Shown piece by piece: positions 1 through 9,304 of a stretch of DNA of 64,000 bases. Under the pieces are notes generated by a model. It made no database searches and was not told where the DNA came from. It saw only the letters and a list, made by a program, of their open reading frames with translations. Position 1 is the first letter of the stretch. Every line of letters starts with the position of its first letter. The translations under genes were made by a program, and so were the position numbers. Source of the stretch: Cymbomonas tetramitiformis (taxonomy: Eukaryota; Chlorophyta; Pyramimonadophyceae; Pyramimonadales; Pyramimonadaceae). Location: assembly GCA_001247695.2 (NCBI GenBank), contig LGRX02035270.1:1-64000 (forward strand). The letters run 5' to 3'.

Positions 1-1195
1 TTCCTCAGTAGCGGTTGGCACCTGCAAACCTGAAGCTGGAATGGCTATGGCTGTAGAAGTTGTAGTCGTTGGCGCTCAGACTTCTCACTAGTGGCACTAG
101 CTATTTGTGGCCATTGTGTAATCGTTGGCGCTCGAGACTTGTTACTAGTGGCACTAGCTGCTTGGCTATTGTGTAATCACGTTGGCGCTCGGACTTGTCA
201 CTAGTGGCACTAGCTGTTTTGTAGCCATTGTGCTGTAATCGTTGGCGCTCGGACTTCTCATAGTGGCACTAGGCATTTGTAGCCATTGTGTCGTTGGGCG
301 CTCGAGACTTCACTAGTGGCACTAGGCTGTTTGTGGCCATTGTGTAATACGTTGGCGCTCGAGACTCTCACTAGTGGCACTTGCTATTGTTTGTGGCCAT
401 TGTGTAATCGTTGGCGCTCGAGACTTCTCACTAGTGGCACCATTTTTGTGGCCATTGTGTAATCGTTGGCGCTCGAGACTTGTTACTAGTGGCACTAGCT
501 GCTGTGGCCATTATTATGTCGTTGGCGCTCAGACTTGTCACTAGTGGCACTAGGCATTTTGTGGCCATTGTGTAATCGTTGGCGCTCAGACTTCTCACTA
601 GTGGCACTAGCTGTTTGTGGCCACATTGTGTAATCGTTGGCGCTCGAGACTTGTCACTAGTGGCACTAAACCCATTTGTAGCCCATTGTGTGTCGTTGGC
701 GCTCAGACTTGTCACTAGTGGCACCAGTTTGTTTATTAACCATTAATGTAATCGTTAGTTTAGACTTGTCACTAGTGGCACTAGTGTTTGTGGCCATTGT
801 GTAATCGTTGGCGCTCGGACTTCTCACTAGTGGCACTAGCTGTTTGTGGCCATTGTGTGTCGTTGGCGCGCTCGGACTTCTCACTAGTGGCACTAGCACA
901 TTGCTTGTGGCCATTGTGTAATCGTTGACTCGGACTTGTCGCCCCTAGTGGCACTAGCTGTTTTGTGTGGCCATTGTGTAATCGTTGGCGCTCGGACTTT
1001 TGTCGCTAGTGGCACTAGGCATTTGTGGCCATTGTGCAATCGTTGGCGCTCGAGACTTGTGCTAGTGGCACTAGGCTGCTGTGGCCATTGTGTAATCGTT
1101 GGCGCTCAGACTTGTCACTAGTGGCACTAGCTGTTTGTGGCCATTGTGTAATCGTTGGCGCTCAGACTTGTCACTAGTGGCACTAGCTGCTTGTG
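1..1195. repeat. Satellite array, about 57-bp unit
   Basis: About twenty imperfect head-to-tail copies of a unit that combines a CACTAGTGGCACTAG block, a TTTGTGGCCATTGTGTAATC block and GTTGGCGCTCGAGACTTGT. Unit length drifts between roughly 50 and 60 bases because of small indels. The CACTAGTG core is a perfect dyad. Long open frames on both strands here are products of the repeat and share no family features, so no gene is called. The array begins before the window. Confidence 0.9.
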
Positions 1196-1480
1196 GCACT
1201 TGTCTGATTGCCGATGTTTGTGTGAGTTCCATGGGCTGGTGATGGGAATGCTCAGATGGTCACCACGATAAACCGTGCTGGCAGTGGGCTACAGATGGGG
1301 CATTTCTTCTCACCTGCCGCGAATTGATAAGCAGTCTGCCGACTTACCGTTTAGATGCATACCACTTTACTGTGCAAGTGTCACACATGTAGAATAAGTG
1401 CTTGCACCGTCATGGAACATAGCATCCGGTATGGAGGAACATCGATTAGAAAAAATGTAATACAGAATATCAACTCAATC
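1196..1480. other. Unique spacer, no gene seen
   Basis: Non-repetitive sequence between two satellites. A short open frame on the plus strand runs out of this spacer into the next satellite; its second half is repeat sequence, so it is not called as a gene. I see no promoter or RNA gene. Confidence 0.5.
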
Positions 1481-2874
1481 TGTGCTAGGAGGCAAGCACA
1501 AGAGCCCAAGACGCAAGTAAAAGGGCTAAGAAAATGGCTAAGTACAAAAAGGAACTACAACTATAAAAGTACTCAGTACGGAGTACAGTAGGACCGATCG
1601 TAATGATGTTGATGTGAGGTGCCTAGTCTGTTGTACGGAGTACATAGTACAGTTGAGTTATGAATGGAGTTCATGAATGTATAAGAACTCTAAGTGTAGC
1701 CAGTTTCAGTTCAGTTGTGCTAGGAGGCAAGCACAAGAGCCCAAGACGCAAGTAAAAGGGCTAAGAAAACGGCTAAATACAAAAAGCAACTACAACTATA
1801 AAAGTACTCAGTACGGAGTACAATAGGACCGATCTGGATGATGTTGATGTGAGGTGCCTAGTCTGCTGTACGGAGTACATAGTACAATTGAGTTATGAAT
1901 GGAGTTCATGAATATATAAGAACTCTAAGTGTAGCCAGTTTCAGTTGTGCTAGGAGGCAAGCACAAGAGCCCAAGACGCAAGTAAAAGGGCTAAGAAAAT
2001 GGCTAAGTACAAAAAGGAACTACAACTATAAAAGTACTCAGTACGGAGTACAGTAGGACCGATCGTAATGATGTTGATGTGAGGTGCCTAGTCTGTTGTA
2101 CGGAGTACATAGTACAGTTGAGTTATGAATGGAGTTCATGAATGTATAAGAACTCTAAGTGTAGCCAGTTTCAGTTCAGTTGTGCTAGGAGGCAAGCACA
2201 AGAGCCCAAGACGCAAGTAAAAGGGCTAAGAAAACGGCTAAATACAAAAAGCAACTACAACTATAAAAGTACTCAGTATGGAGTACAGTAGGACCGATCT
2301 GAATGATGTTGATGTGAGGTGCCTAGTCTGCTGTACGGAGTACATAGTACAATTGAGTTATGAATGGAGTTCATGAATATATAAGAACTCTAAGTGTAGC
2401 CAGTTTCAGTTGTGCTAGGAGGCAAGCACAAGAGCCCAAGACGCAAGTAAAAGGGCTAAGAAAACGGCTAAGTACAAAAAGCAACTACAACTATAAAAGA
2501 ACTCAGTACGGAGTATAGTAGGACCGATCTTAATGATGTTGATGTGAGGTGCCTAGTCTGCTGTACGGAGTACATAGTACAGTTGAGTTATGAATGGAGT
2601 TCATGAATATATAAGAACTCTAAGTGTAGCCAGTTTCAGTTTCAGTTGTGCTAGGAGGCAAGCACAAGAGCCCAAGACGCAAGTAAAAGGGCTAAGAAAA
2701 CGGCTAAGTACAAAAAGCAACTACAACTATGAAAGTACTCAGTACGGAGTACAGTAGGACCGATCTTAATGATGTTGATGTGAGGTGCCTAGTCTGTTGT
2801 ACGGAGTACATAGTACAGTTGAGTTATGAATGGAGTTCATGAATGTATAAGAACTCTAAGTGTAGCCAGTTTCG
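1481..2874. repeat. Satellite with alternating 235/230-bp units
   Basis: Six units start at 1481, 1716, 1946, 2181, 2411 and 2646, each beginning TGTGCTAGGAGGCAAGC. Units 1 and 3 share one set of variants, units 2 and 4 another, and units 5 and 6 are mixed, giving an A-B-A-B-C-D order. Each unit contains nested dyads built from GTAC and GGAGTAC words (CAGTACGGAGTAC, TACGGAGTACATAGTAC). The array ends where the conserved CAGTTTC is followed by unrelated sequence. Confidence 0.9.
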
Positions 2875-4100
2875 GAGAAGAGAACTGAACTGAAATAAGA
2901 TTACATAAATTGTGTACGAAAACGTATCAGCCGAAACCGGTATATTGAAAGCATACATAGGAATATTGAAAGCATATTCCGAATAGTTGACCGCCGTAGT
3001 ATCGAAATCACACCTCGTGCGGTCGTTTGAGAGTTAGTATAGAATAAGTCCGAAAGTGTAAGAAGTAAAGAGGTTGGAGTGGTGGCCTCCTACAAAATGG
3101 TAATTAGTCCGCTTTTCCGCGTCGCTTCCGCTGTTTCCTGCATAATTCTGATTGAATGTGTCCTTGCCTTGCGCGTTTAGCTTGCCCCCTAGTGCCTTCT
3201 TGAAATCTAGAATGTCGTTGCGTGGGTTGGCGTTTCGCGTCGGTGGGAATGCGTTTGATGGTTTCAGGTACTCCTAAAGCCGGATCTGCGTGGGGATTTT
3301 CCGCTCGGCAGATTTATTGACGTGCGCGCGCTTGCCCGTCACCTTGGCACGCACGCATAAGCATACGCGGATTTAGTCCGAGGTTTCCGGCTTGGACCTT
3401 GGCCCAGACCAAATCGCTCCCAAATTCCGCCATTTTCGACCCTCTGCGGCGGAAGCGCTGCGCAATTTGTTCGAAGTTGCGTAGCTTTTGCTAGAATTTC
3501 GGGTCGGTTTGTGATCTCGCGTGGCTCTAGCCGTTGAATCTTGGAAGTCCCTTCTGTGTCCGGGAATTGCCGCGCTTCGGCCGGTGTAGCCACTTGTGCT
3601 CGCGCACCGGTGGTGAATTTCTGGATCGGCGGGTGCTGGTTGTCGCACGTTGCATACAGCACCTCCACTTAGATTGCACAAAGCATAATGTACTCGGATG
3701 GCGAAGAATTTGTCCGTCGGTCGGGCCGCCGTAGGCGGGGTCGGGTCGGCGTCGCCTCTGGCTCAGCCGGCGGGTTCGGTCAGTTGGGATCTCGCGTTGC
3801 GGCCCTGTCGGTCGGCCGGAATTCTTCGGAGTTCTGGGGCGCGGCTGGCAGGTCGGACGGTCGGGATTGGCGCTCCGGCGATGGGGGAGTGTGGCGTGCA
3901 CTCTCACGCCAATACGGCGGTGGAGCCCCCGGGGCTACACCGGTGTATGCGCCTTTGAGGCCCCCTCCAGGGTTGTCGGATGGGCCCCTTGGGACCTCAT
4001 CACCGAGAACCCTCTCACCGGTAGGAGTCAGTGGAGCCGAGCCAGTGTCCGAGCTCGAGTCGAGCTCCGCACTAAGGCAAACGGCGCGTCAGGAGCGTGC
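2875..4100. other. Unresolved single-copy region, GC-rich after 3.3 kb
   Basis: From about 3340 onward overlapping frames are open on both strands, the usual effect of high GC. The plus-strand frame beginning at the ATG at 3688 (MYSDGEEFVRRSGRRRRGR, then Gly/Ser/Ala-rich) is the most gene-like, but it carries no recognisable domain and runs into the inverted repeat at 4101. A host exon or degraded retroelement is possible. I do not call a gene. Confidence 0.3.
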
Positions 4101-4217
4101 GTGCGCCACACACGAAGCTGTTTTTCGTTTCCGACCGCTAAGAATACTATACTAGAATGATATTCTGTGTCCAGAAAAGTCGTTTACGTTTGCTAGACGT
4201 CACCGTACGAATACCGT
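4101..4217 (+). repeat. Left copy of 117-bp inverted repeat
   Basis: This segment returns in reverse complement at 9080-9196 with about two mismatches over 117 bases. It starts GTGCGCCACACACGAAGCTG and ends CCGTACGAATACCGT. Together the copies bracket the island that holds the broken Maverick-type polymerase, so they may be remnants of that element's termini. The right copy is also enclosed by a short direct repeat. Confidence 0.85.
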
Positions 4218-4511
4218 ACCCTGAGTGTTAAGAGCTGAAGGAGACGACATACTGCATACTACCGTGAGTTTCCGTGCATTCCAGATAATTTCCGTCAATA
4301 TACATATTGTCCAGGTATAAGTAAACGTCGTTGCAGGGCTATATTGCCGATCTGAGCATATTTTTCAAAAACCGATGAACGACATGTTTGACCGTTCACA
4401 GTGTGAAAATAAGCGCCGAACGTGTCCAGACGTTATATGATCTCTAACCAGATCGTAGTCGTATGCGTTACTTTCCTGTGTAAAAGTTTAGTACATACAA
4501 GAGGAAAATAA

Positions 4512-4797
4512 TCATGGAAGACTCATCTCCCCCCATCTCCTCCTCCTCGTTCATTTCCCATTCTGCTTCTCGTGTGCTCTCATTCCCGTACTCTCTCGTT
4601 TGCTCCCCTTTGTTTGCTTGCACTTGTTGTTCCTGTATTAGTGCCTCCTCCTCTTCCCGTTCCATCCGCTGGAGTTCCATTTCCTCCTCTTGCACCTGTT
4701 GCCATTCTAGTTCTTCGGGCCATGTGTCTACCCGGGCTCCTTCTTCTACTTCTGTTTCGGTTGGTTCCTGGTTTCTCTGTGCATATTCTGCTTCCAT
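4512..4797 (-). CDS. Glu-rich coiled-coil fragment, hypothetical
   Basis: From the ATG at 4797 the minus strand encodes about 95 residues dominated by Glu, Gln and Arg (for example EEEEALIQEQQVQ), which suggests a charged coiled coil. There is no recognised domain. The opposite strand is open too but only as Ser/Cys low complexity. The frame lies directly against the duplicated polymerase fragment at 4808, so it may be a truncated host exon next to an insertion. Low confidence that it is expressed. Confidence 0.25.
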
Positions 4798-4807
4798 TCT
4801 CTCAATG

Positions 4808-5083
4808 AAAAAAGCAATAGTCAATATCAAAAATGATGATAAGTTTTGTTTTATCTGGTCAGTATTAGCTTCTATGTATCCCGTAGATAAGAATCAAGAA
4901 AGAGTTAGCAAATATACAGAACATTTCAATAAACTCAAGTTCAATGAAAAAGATTTCCCGATGGAAGTTAATGGTTGTCACATTTTAAAATTCGAAAAAG
5001 ATAACGAGCTGTGTATTCACATATATACAAGCGAACCCGATGGTAAAGACATTAGATCCTTAAGAATCAGCAACAAGAAGCCC
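4808..5083 (+). pseudogene. Duplicated upstream fragment of a Maverick-type polymerase gene
   Basis: The translated plus strand (MKKAIVNIKNDDKFCFIW through SEPDGKDIRSLRIS) corresponds to the segment on the minus strand at about 8568-8832, so the two are an inverted duplication. The left copy keeps an 11-base stretch missing on the right. In Maverick/Polinton polymerases this kind of N-terminal region precedes the exonuclease domain. After 5083 the similarity stops and an unrelated tail follows, so this is a dead fragment. Confidence 0.75.
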
Positions 5084-5239
5084 TACACATACTCAGGAAG
5101 ATACATGACCTAGCTACAGGATACGCAGTAAGCCTAAACAGACTATACAGGAAAAAAGTAGACAAAGAACCGGACTAAGGAAAAAGGAATAAGAGTCAAG
5201 GGGACTCACAAAGCCCCACACCCAGTTCACGGGTGTCTC

Positions 5240-5845
5240 TCTTTTTTCTTTTCTTTTCACAGCGCCCCACCCGAGACGCCTCTCGATTTAATGTGGCAAT
5301 ACTTCTGACCCCCACCCAGACGCCTCTCGATTTAATGTGCCAATATTTCGGCCGCACCACCGAGACGCCTCTCGATTTAATGTGGCAATATTTCTGACGC
5401 CCACCAGACGCCTCTCGATTTAATGTGGCAATACTTCCGACGCTCTACCCGAGTCGCCTCTCGATTTAATGTGCAAATATTTCACAGCGCCCCAGACGCC
5501 TCTCGATTTAATGTGCCAATATTTCCTGACGCACCACTCGAGACGCCTCTCGATTTAATGTGGCAATATTTCACAGCGCCCCACCGAGACGCCTCTCGAT
5601 TTAATGTGCCAATATTTCGGCCTTACCCGAGACGCCTCTCGATTTAATGTGGCAATACTTCCTGACGCGCCCACCGAGACGCCTCTCGATTTAATGTGCA
5701 AATATTTCTGACGCTCTACCCGAGACGCCTCTCGATTTAATGTGTCAATATTTCACCGTGCCCCACCCGAGACGCCTCTCGATTTAATGTGCAAATATTT
5801 CACATCGCCCCACCCGAGACGCCTCTCGATTTAATGTGGCACCTC
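5240..5845. repeat. 13-copy satellite, about 45-bp unit
   Basis: Thirteen copies of GACGCCTCTCGATTTAATGT followed by GGCAATATTTC or close variants, separated by a C-rich spacer of variable length (for example CGCCCCACCCGA). A single reverse-oriented copy lies at about 6200-6235. The repeat is inside the degraded virus island and opens a repetitive frame that is not a gene. Confidence 0.9.
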
Positions 5846-5977
5846 AACTTATAAGTCGTGTTTGGAGACAACCCCGTGACAGATCCATTAATGGTATTGA
5901 AATCAGTTGCATTTGTAAATTTTGAAAATTTAATGAAGACATTTGTTTATATACTATAATGATATTGTTTCTCTTCT

Positions 5978-6196
5978 TCAAGTTATCGTAAATTGATCGA
6001 TGTATGTATATGTATCGTTTGTATTTGAATAGTTAATAAAAATATACGATATTTGATAAGTATTACCTTGTTGGAAATCTCGATGTTGGACCTCGAACAA
6101 AAATGGTACTTGATCATTAGTATTCAATTCATTATACAAAGTAAATTCAACATTACTTATTGATAAATTTATTCGTAATGTAGAGCGCTGTGACAT
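5978..6196 (-). CDS. Small hypothetical protein or fragment
   Basis: A 72-residue AT-rich frame beginning MSQRSTLRINLSISNVEF on the minus strand, rich in Asn, Thr and Tyr. It has no domain that I recognise. Its base composition matches the neighbouring broken polymerase rather than the host, so it may be a remnant of the same element. Its start abuts the lone reversed copy of the 45-bp satellite. Confidence 0.3.
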   Translation of the reverse strand: MSQRSTLRINLSISNVEFTLYNELNTNDQVPFLFEVQHRDFQQGNTYQISYIFINYSNTNDTYTYIDQFTIT

Positions 6197-6345
6197 ATTG
6201 ACACATTAAATCGAGAGGCGTCTCGGGTGGGGCGCTGTGAAGTATTTGCCCGAAATTTTCGTAAATATAAAGCGAGAAAAGCTTTACTTAAACCAATAGA
6301 CAGTGCATTTAATAGTAGCTTTGAGGTTTACACAATAGATGTTGA

Positions 6346-8832
6346 TTATTTCGATGAAAAGGTTACAGCTACTCCGCAATAGATCGGCTTGTTCAAATTT
6401 ACAGTTGTTGTATTCATTTGTAAGATTCTAAAATTCTCATCACCTATATTTTCTATCACCTTCTGATATTCGGGTTTTGAGCTGTATTTGATAAACTGCT
6501 TTTCATCTAGTACAAATTTCAATGTTGTTCGATCACGTACATTTTCCATCGTTTTACCAAATACCGAATTGTTCATTAGTTTATGAAAATCCTTTTCAAA
6601 ATCATGCTCACACATTGCTCGCATATTTGTGTTGTAATCAATGTATGGCTTTAACCATCTCTTTTGTTTGAAACTGATAGCTCTGTGAATCTTTTTCAGT
6701 CTCAATCCATGTTCCAAGTAGAACCTTAATGCTTCGATGTGTACTACATATTTATGCTTGTCAAAATTTGTCCATACAAGTTTCTTGTTGTTCTTGTCAA
6801 ATTTGTTACCAGTCTTGTGTAAGATACTTTTTGAATAATTGCTAATTTCTGCTTCTTTGATATTCATATGTTCGGGTGCCATCGGGTAATCATTGTGTAA
6901 GTCGTGTAGTTCTTTGGGATATTCCAGATCGACTTCCAAAACAAATCCTGTATCACTGTCTTCATTGTGATTCTTGATACTGGTTTTCCATTCATCAGTT
7001 GATTTCGGTTGTGTCCAGTGAAAGTCTTTACAAGGTAATGGTCTTACCATTGCGTGTCCATACAAGTTGTTCGCATCTACATACATTAGATAATTGCTAT
7101 CTTTTTCTTTGTTGTAATCAGGTAAGTATTTATTGTTCGCTTCAACATTTCTCAAGACCGCTTTTGATATTCCTCCTCGAATTCCTTTCTCAAAAAACAT
7201 ATACATATCATTATCGGTCAACAGTTCAAGTTCGACACTTGTATGCTTTAACATTGCATCCCAAGCAAGCCCAGGTGTTCCTACATAATAGCACGGGTCT
7301 AATCCATATGTTTCCATTGATAGCTCCCTGAATGTTTCCATTACATCGGATAATCCATATACATCTCGATCTAAATACAAATCGTGAAATTGTTCAAACT
7401 TTTGTATCTTGAATGCATCGATAGTCTTCATCATATTATCATATGTCTCATCACTCATATCTGATTGTGTCATATTGTTGTAGAATATTTGTCTGTCGGG
7501 AACAGATTCAACAAATTTCTCATATGTATCGAACCACTCGTACGGAAATTCACCCTTTTGACAAATGAGTTTGAATTTTTCAGGATCACTTGTAATTCGT
7601 TTCATATTGTTCTTTTTCTCTTCAGGTAGAGCGGATAGCAATGTTTCTAAACTCGCCATTTGGAAAGCCATTGTATCCATAAATTGATAACTATTCAATT
7701 TTAATGTTTTGTAATTTTCACTATTTTGAGCTATTACAGGGATTCGATTTTAATCGCCTCCTAATATATCAAATGCTTGTATTGTCATTCGCAAATCATA
7801 ATTTAAATTGTGAAACATTATCGGAATGGTTTCTTGCTTTGGACAAGATGCTTTCAAATTGCATCTTTCGTGGTCGGGGCCTCTATAATATCCCGTGTAA
7901 TGGCTATGATCTCGAACTTTAGCCGTTTTTATTTCTTGATTACAGAATCTACAAGTATTACAAGTGTTATGATGCTCATGTTGAAGTGGTGTTAATGGTT
8001 TCATTGCATCTTTCCAAGTATCTTTAGCTTCCTTGATTTTGAATTTCAGATGACTTTCTATTTTCATTATGGTTTTAACAAAATGTTCGTTTGCATCAAG
8101 ACCTTTATATTTATATGTCAAGGGGATATTTAGATCGATATCGCTTTTAATGAAAATCATGTACGATGTTGGTAAATGTTTTGTGTCTTTTGATGTATTA
8201 CTATTTGTTTTCGGATTTTTTGAATTGATACTTTCAAAATCGCAATATAAAACGATTGGTTTACGATTTTGTTTTTGAAATCCTTTGAATCTCAATTTAG
8301 TATTTGAATCATCTTCAATCAAAACAGTTTCATTATTAGCACCTTTCATCTCGATATAAACCTTTTTGGCCATCACAACTTTTTGTTTTACATTCAGATT
8401 CCTACAATCCTCAAGGTGTTCATTCAACGATTCGACTAAACGAAGTGATTTCAAACATCTTGGACAGTTGTATGACTGTTGTTCTCTTGAACCACAAAAT
8501 CAGTTGAAGTTCTTAATGTATGAATAATGAGTATCATAATAAAATAATTGCACGATCTTATCAAATGGTTGATTGCTGATTCTTAAGGGTCTAATGTCTT
8601 TACCATCGGGTTCGCTTGTATATATGTGAATACACAGCTCGTTATCTTTTTCGAATTTTAAAATGTGACAACCATTAACTTCCATCGGGAAATCTTTTTC
8701 ATTGAACTTGAGTTTATTGAAATTTGCTAACTCTTTCTTGATTCTTATCCACGGGATACATAGAAGCTAATACTGACCAGATAAAACAAAACTTATCATC
8801 ATTTTTGATATTGACAATTGCTTTTTGTTCTT
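6346..8832 (-). pseudogene. Broken protein-primed family B DNA polymerase (second Maverick/Polinton lineage)
   Basis: Three consecutive minus-strand pieces read as one ancestral polymerase. The piece at about 8500-8832 is the N-terminal part. The piece at 7750-8454 holds the 3'-5' exonuclease region (Exo I-like YCDFES, then HSHYTGYYRGPDHERCNLK and an Exo II-like HNLNYD). The piece at 6346-7698 holds palm motif A (YVDANNLYGHAM) and a motif B-like NNSVFGKTMENVR. Stops and frame breaks separate the pieces, and the gene ends before the expected DTDS catalytic motif C. Motifs differ clearly from the intact polymerase at 24261-28139 (DFNSMYP, YGKLGER), so this is another lineage. Protein-primed polymerases of this kind replicate Polinton/Maverick elements; this copy cannot be active. 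Confidence 0.8.
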
Positions 8833-9030
8833 GATAGTTTCGGGAATTGGCTTGTATGAAGACCCCTTGATCGCATTGTATTTCGACACACTCAAAAATA
8901 GTTTTTTAACTGATTGGGTAATTAGATATTCTCTATTTAATAACATCTTGTGAATGTTATGAAACAAATATGTCAAAAGATCGTTTGGTGTGTTATATTC
9001 GGCTATGCACAAATAGATATTTCGGCTTGC

Positions 9031-9243
9031 ACAAACCCATCCTGCACGGGTCGGGGCAGTTTTCAACGTTAACGACAACACGGTATTCGTACGGTGACGT
9101 CTAGCAAACGTAAACGGCTTTTCTGGACACAGAATATCATTCTAGTATAGTATTCTTAGTGGTCGGAAACGAAAAACAGCTTCGTGTGTGGCGCACACAA
9201 ACCCATCCTGCACGGGTTGGGACTGTTTTCAACGTAACGACAA
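9031..9243. repeat. Direct repeat enclosing the right 117-bp inverted repeat copy
   Basis: The word CACAAACCCATCCTGCACGG with the following GTTTTCAACG...ACGACAAC occurs at about 9031-9079 and again at about 9195-9243. The reverse complement of the 4101-4217 segment lies between them at 9080-9196. The arrangement is what a partial tandem duplication of a roughly 165-bp unit would leave. Confidence 0.8.
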
Positions 9244-9304
9244 CCTACTGGGTGGACCGTTCTGTGGATAGTTGACGTCGTATATATATATCTGGACTCG
9301 GGCT

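Noticed and set aside
1..1195. Open frames on both strands of the first satellite
   Set aside because: They follow the repeat period and show no conserved protein features.
9080..9196. 117-bp inverted repeats as the exact termini of a mobile element 4101-9196
   Set aside because: No target duplication flanks the pair and the right copy is enclosed by a direct repeat, so the element boundary is not proven.
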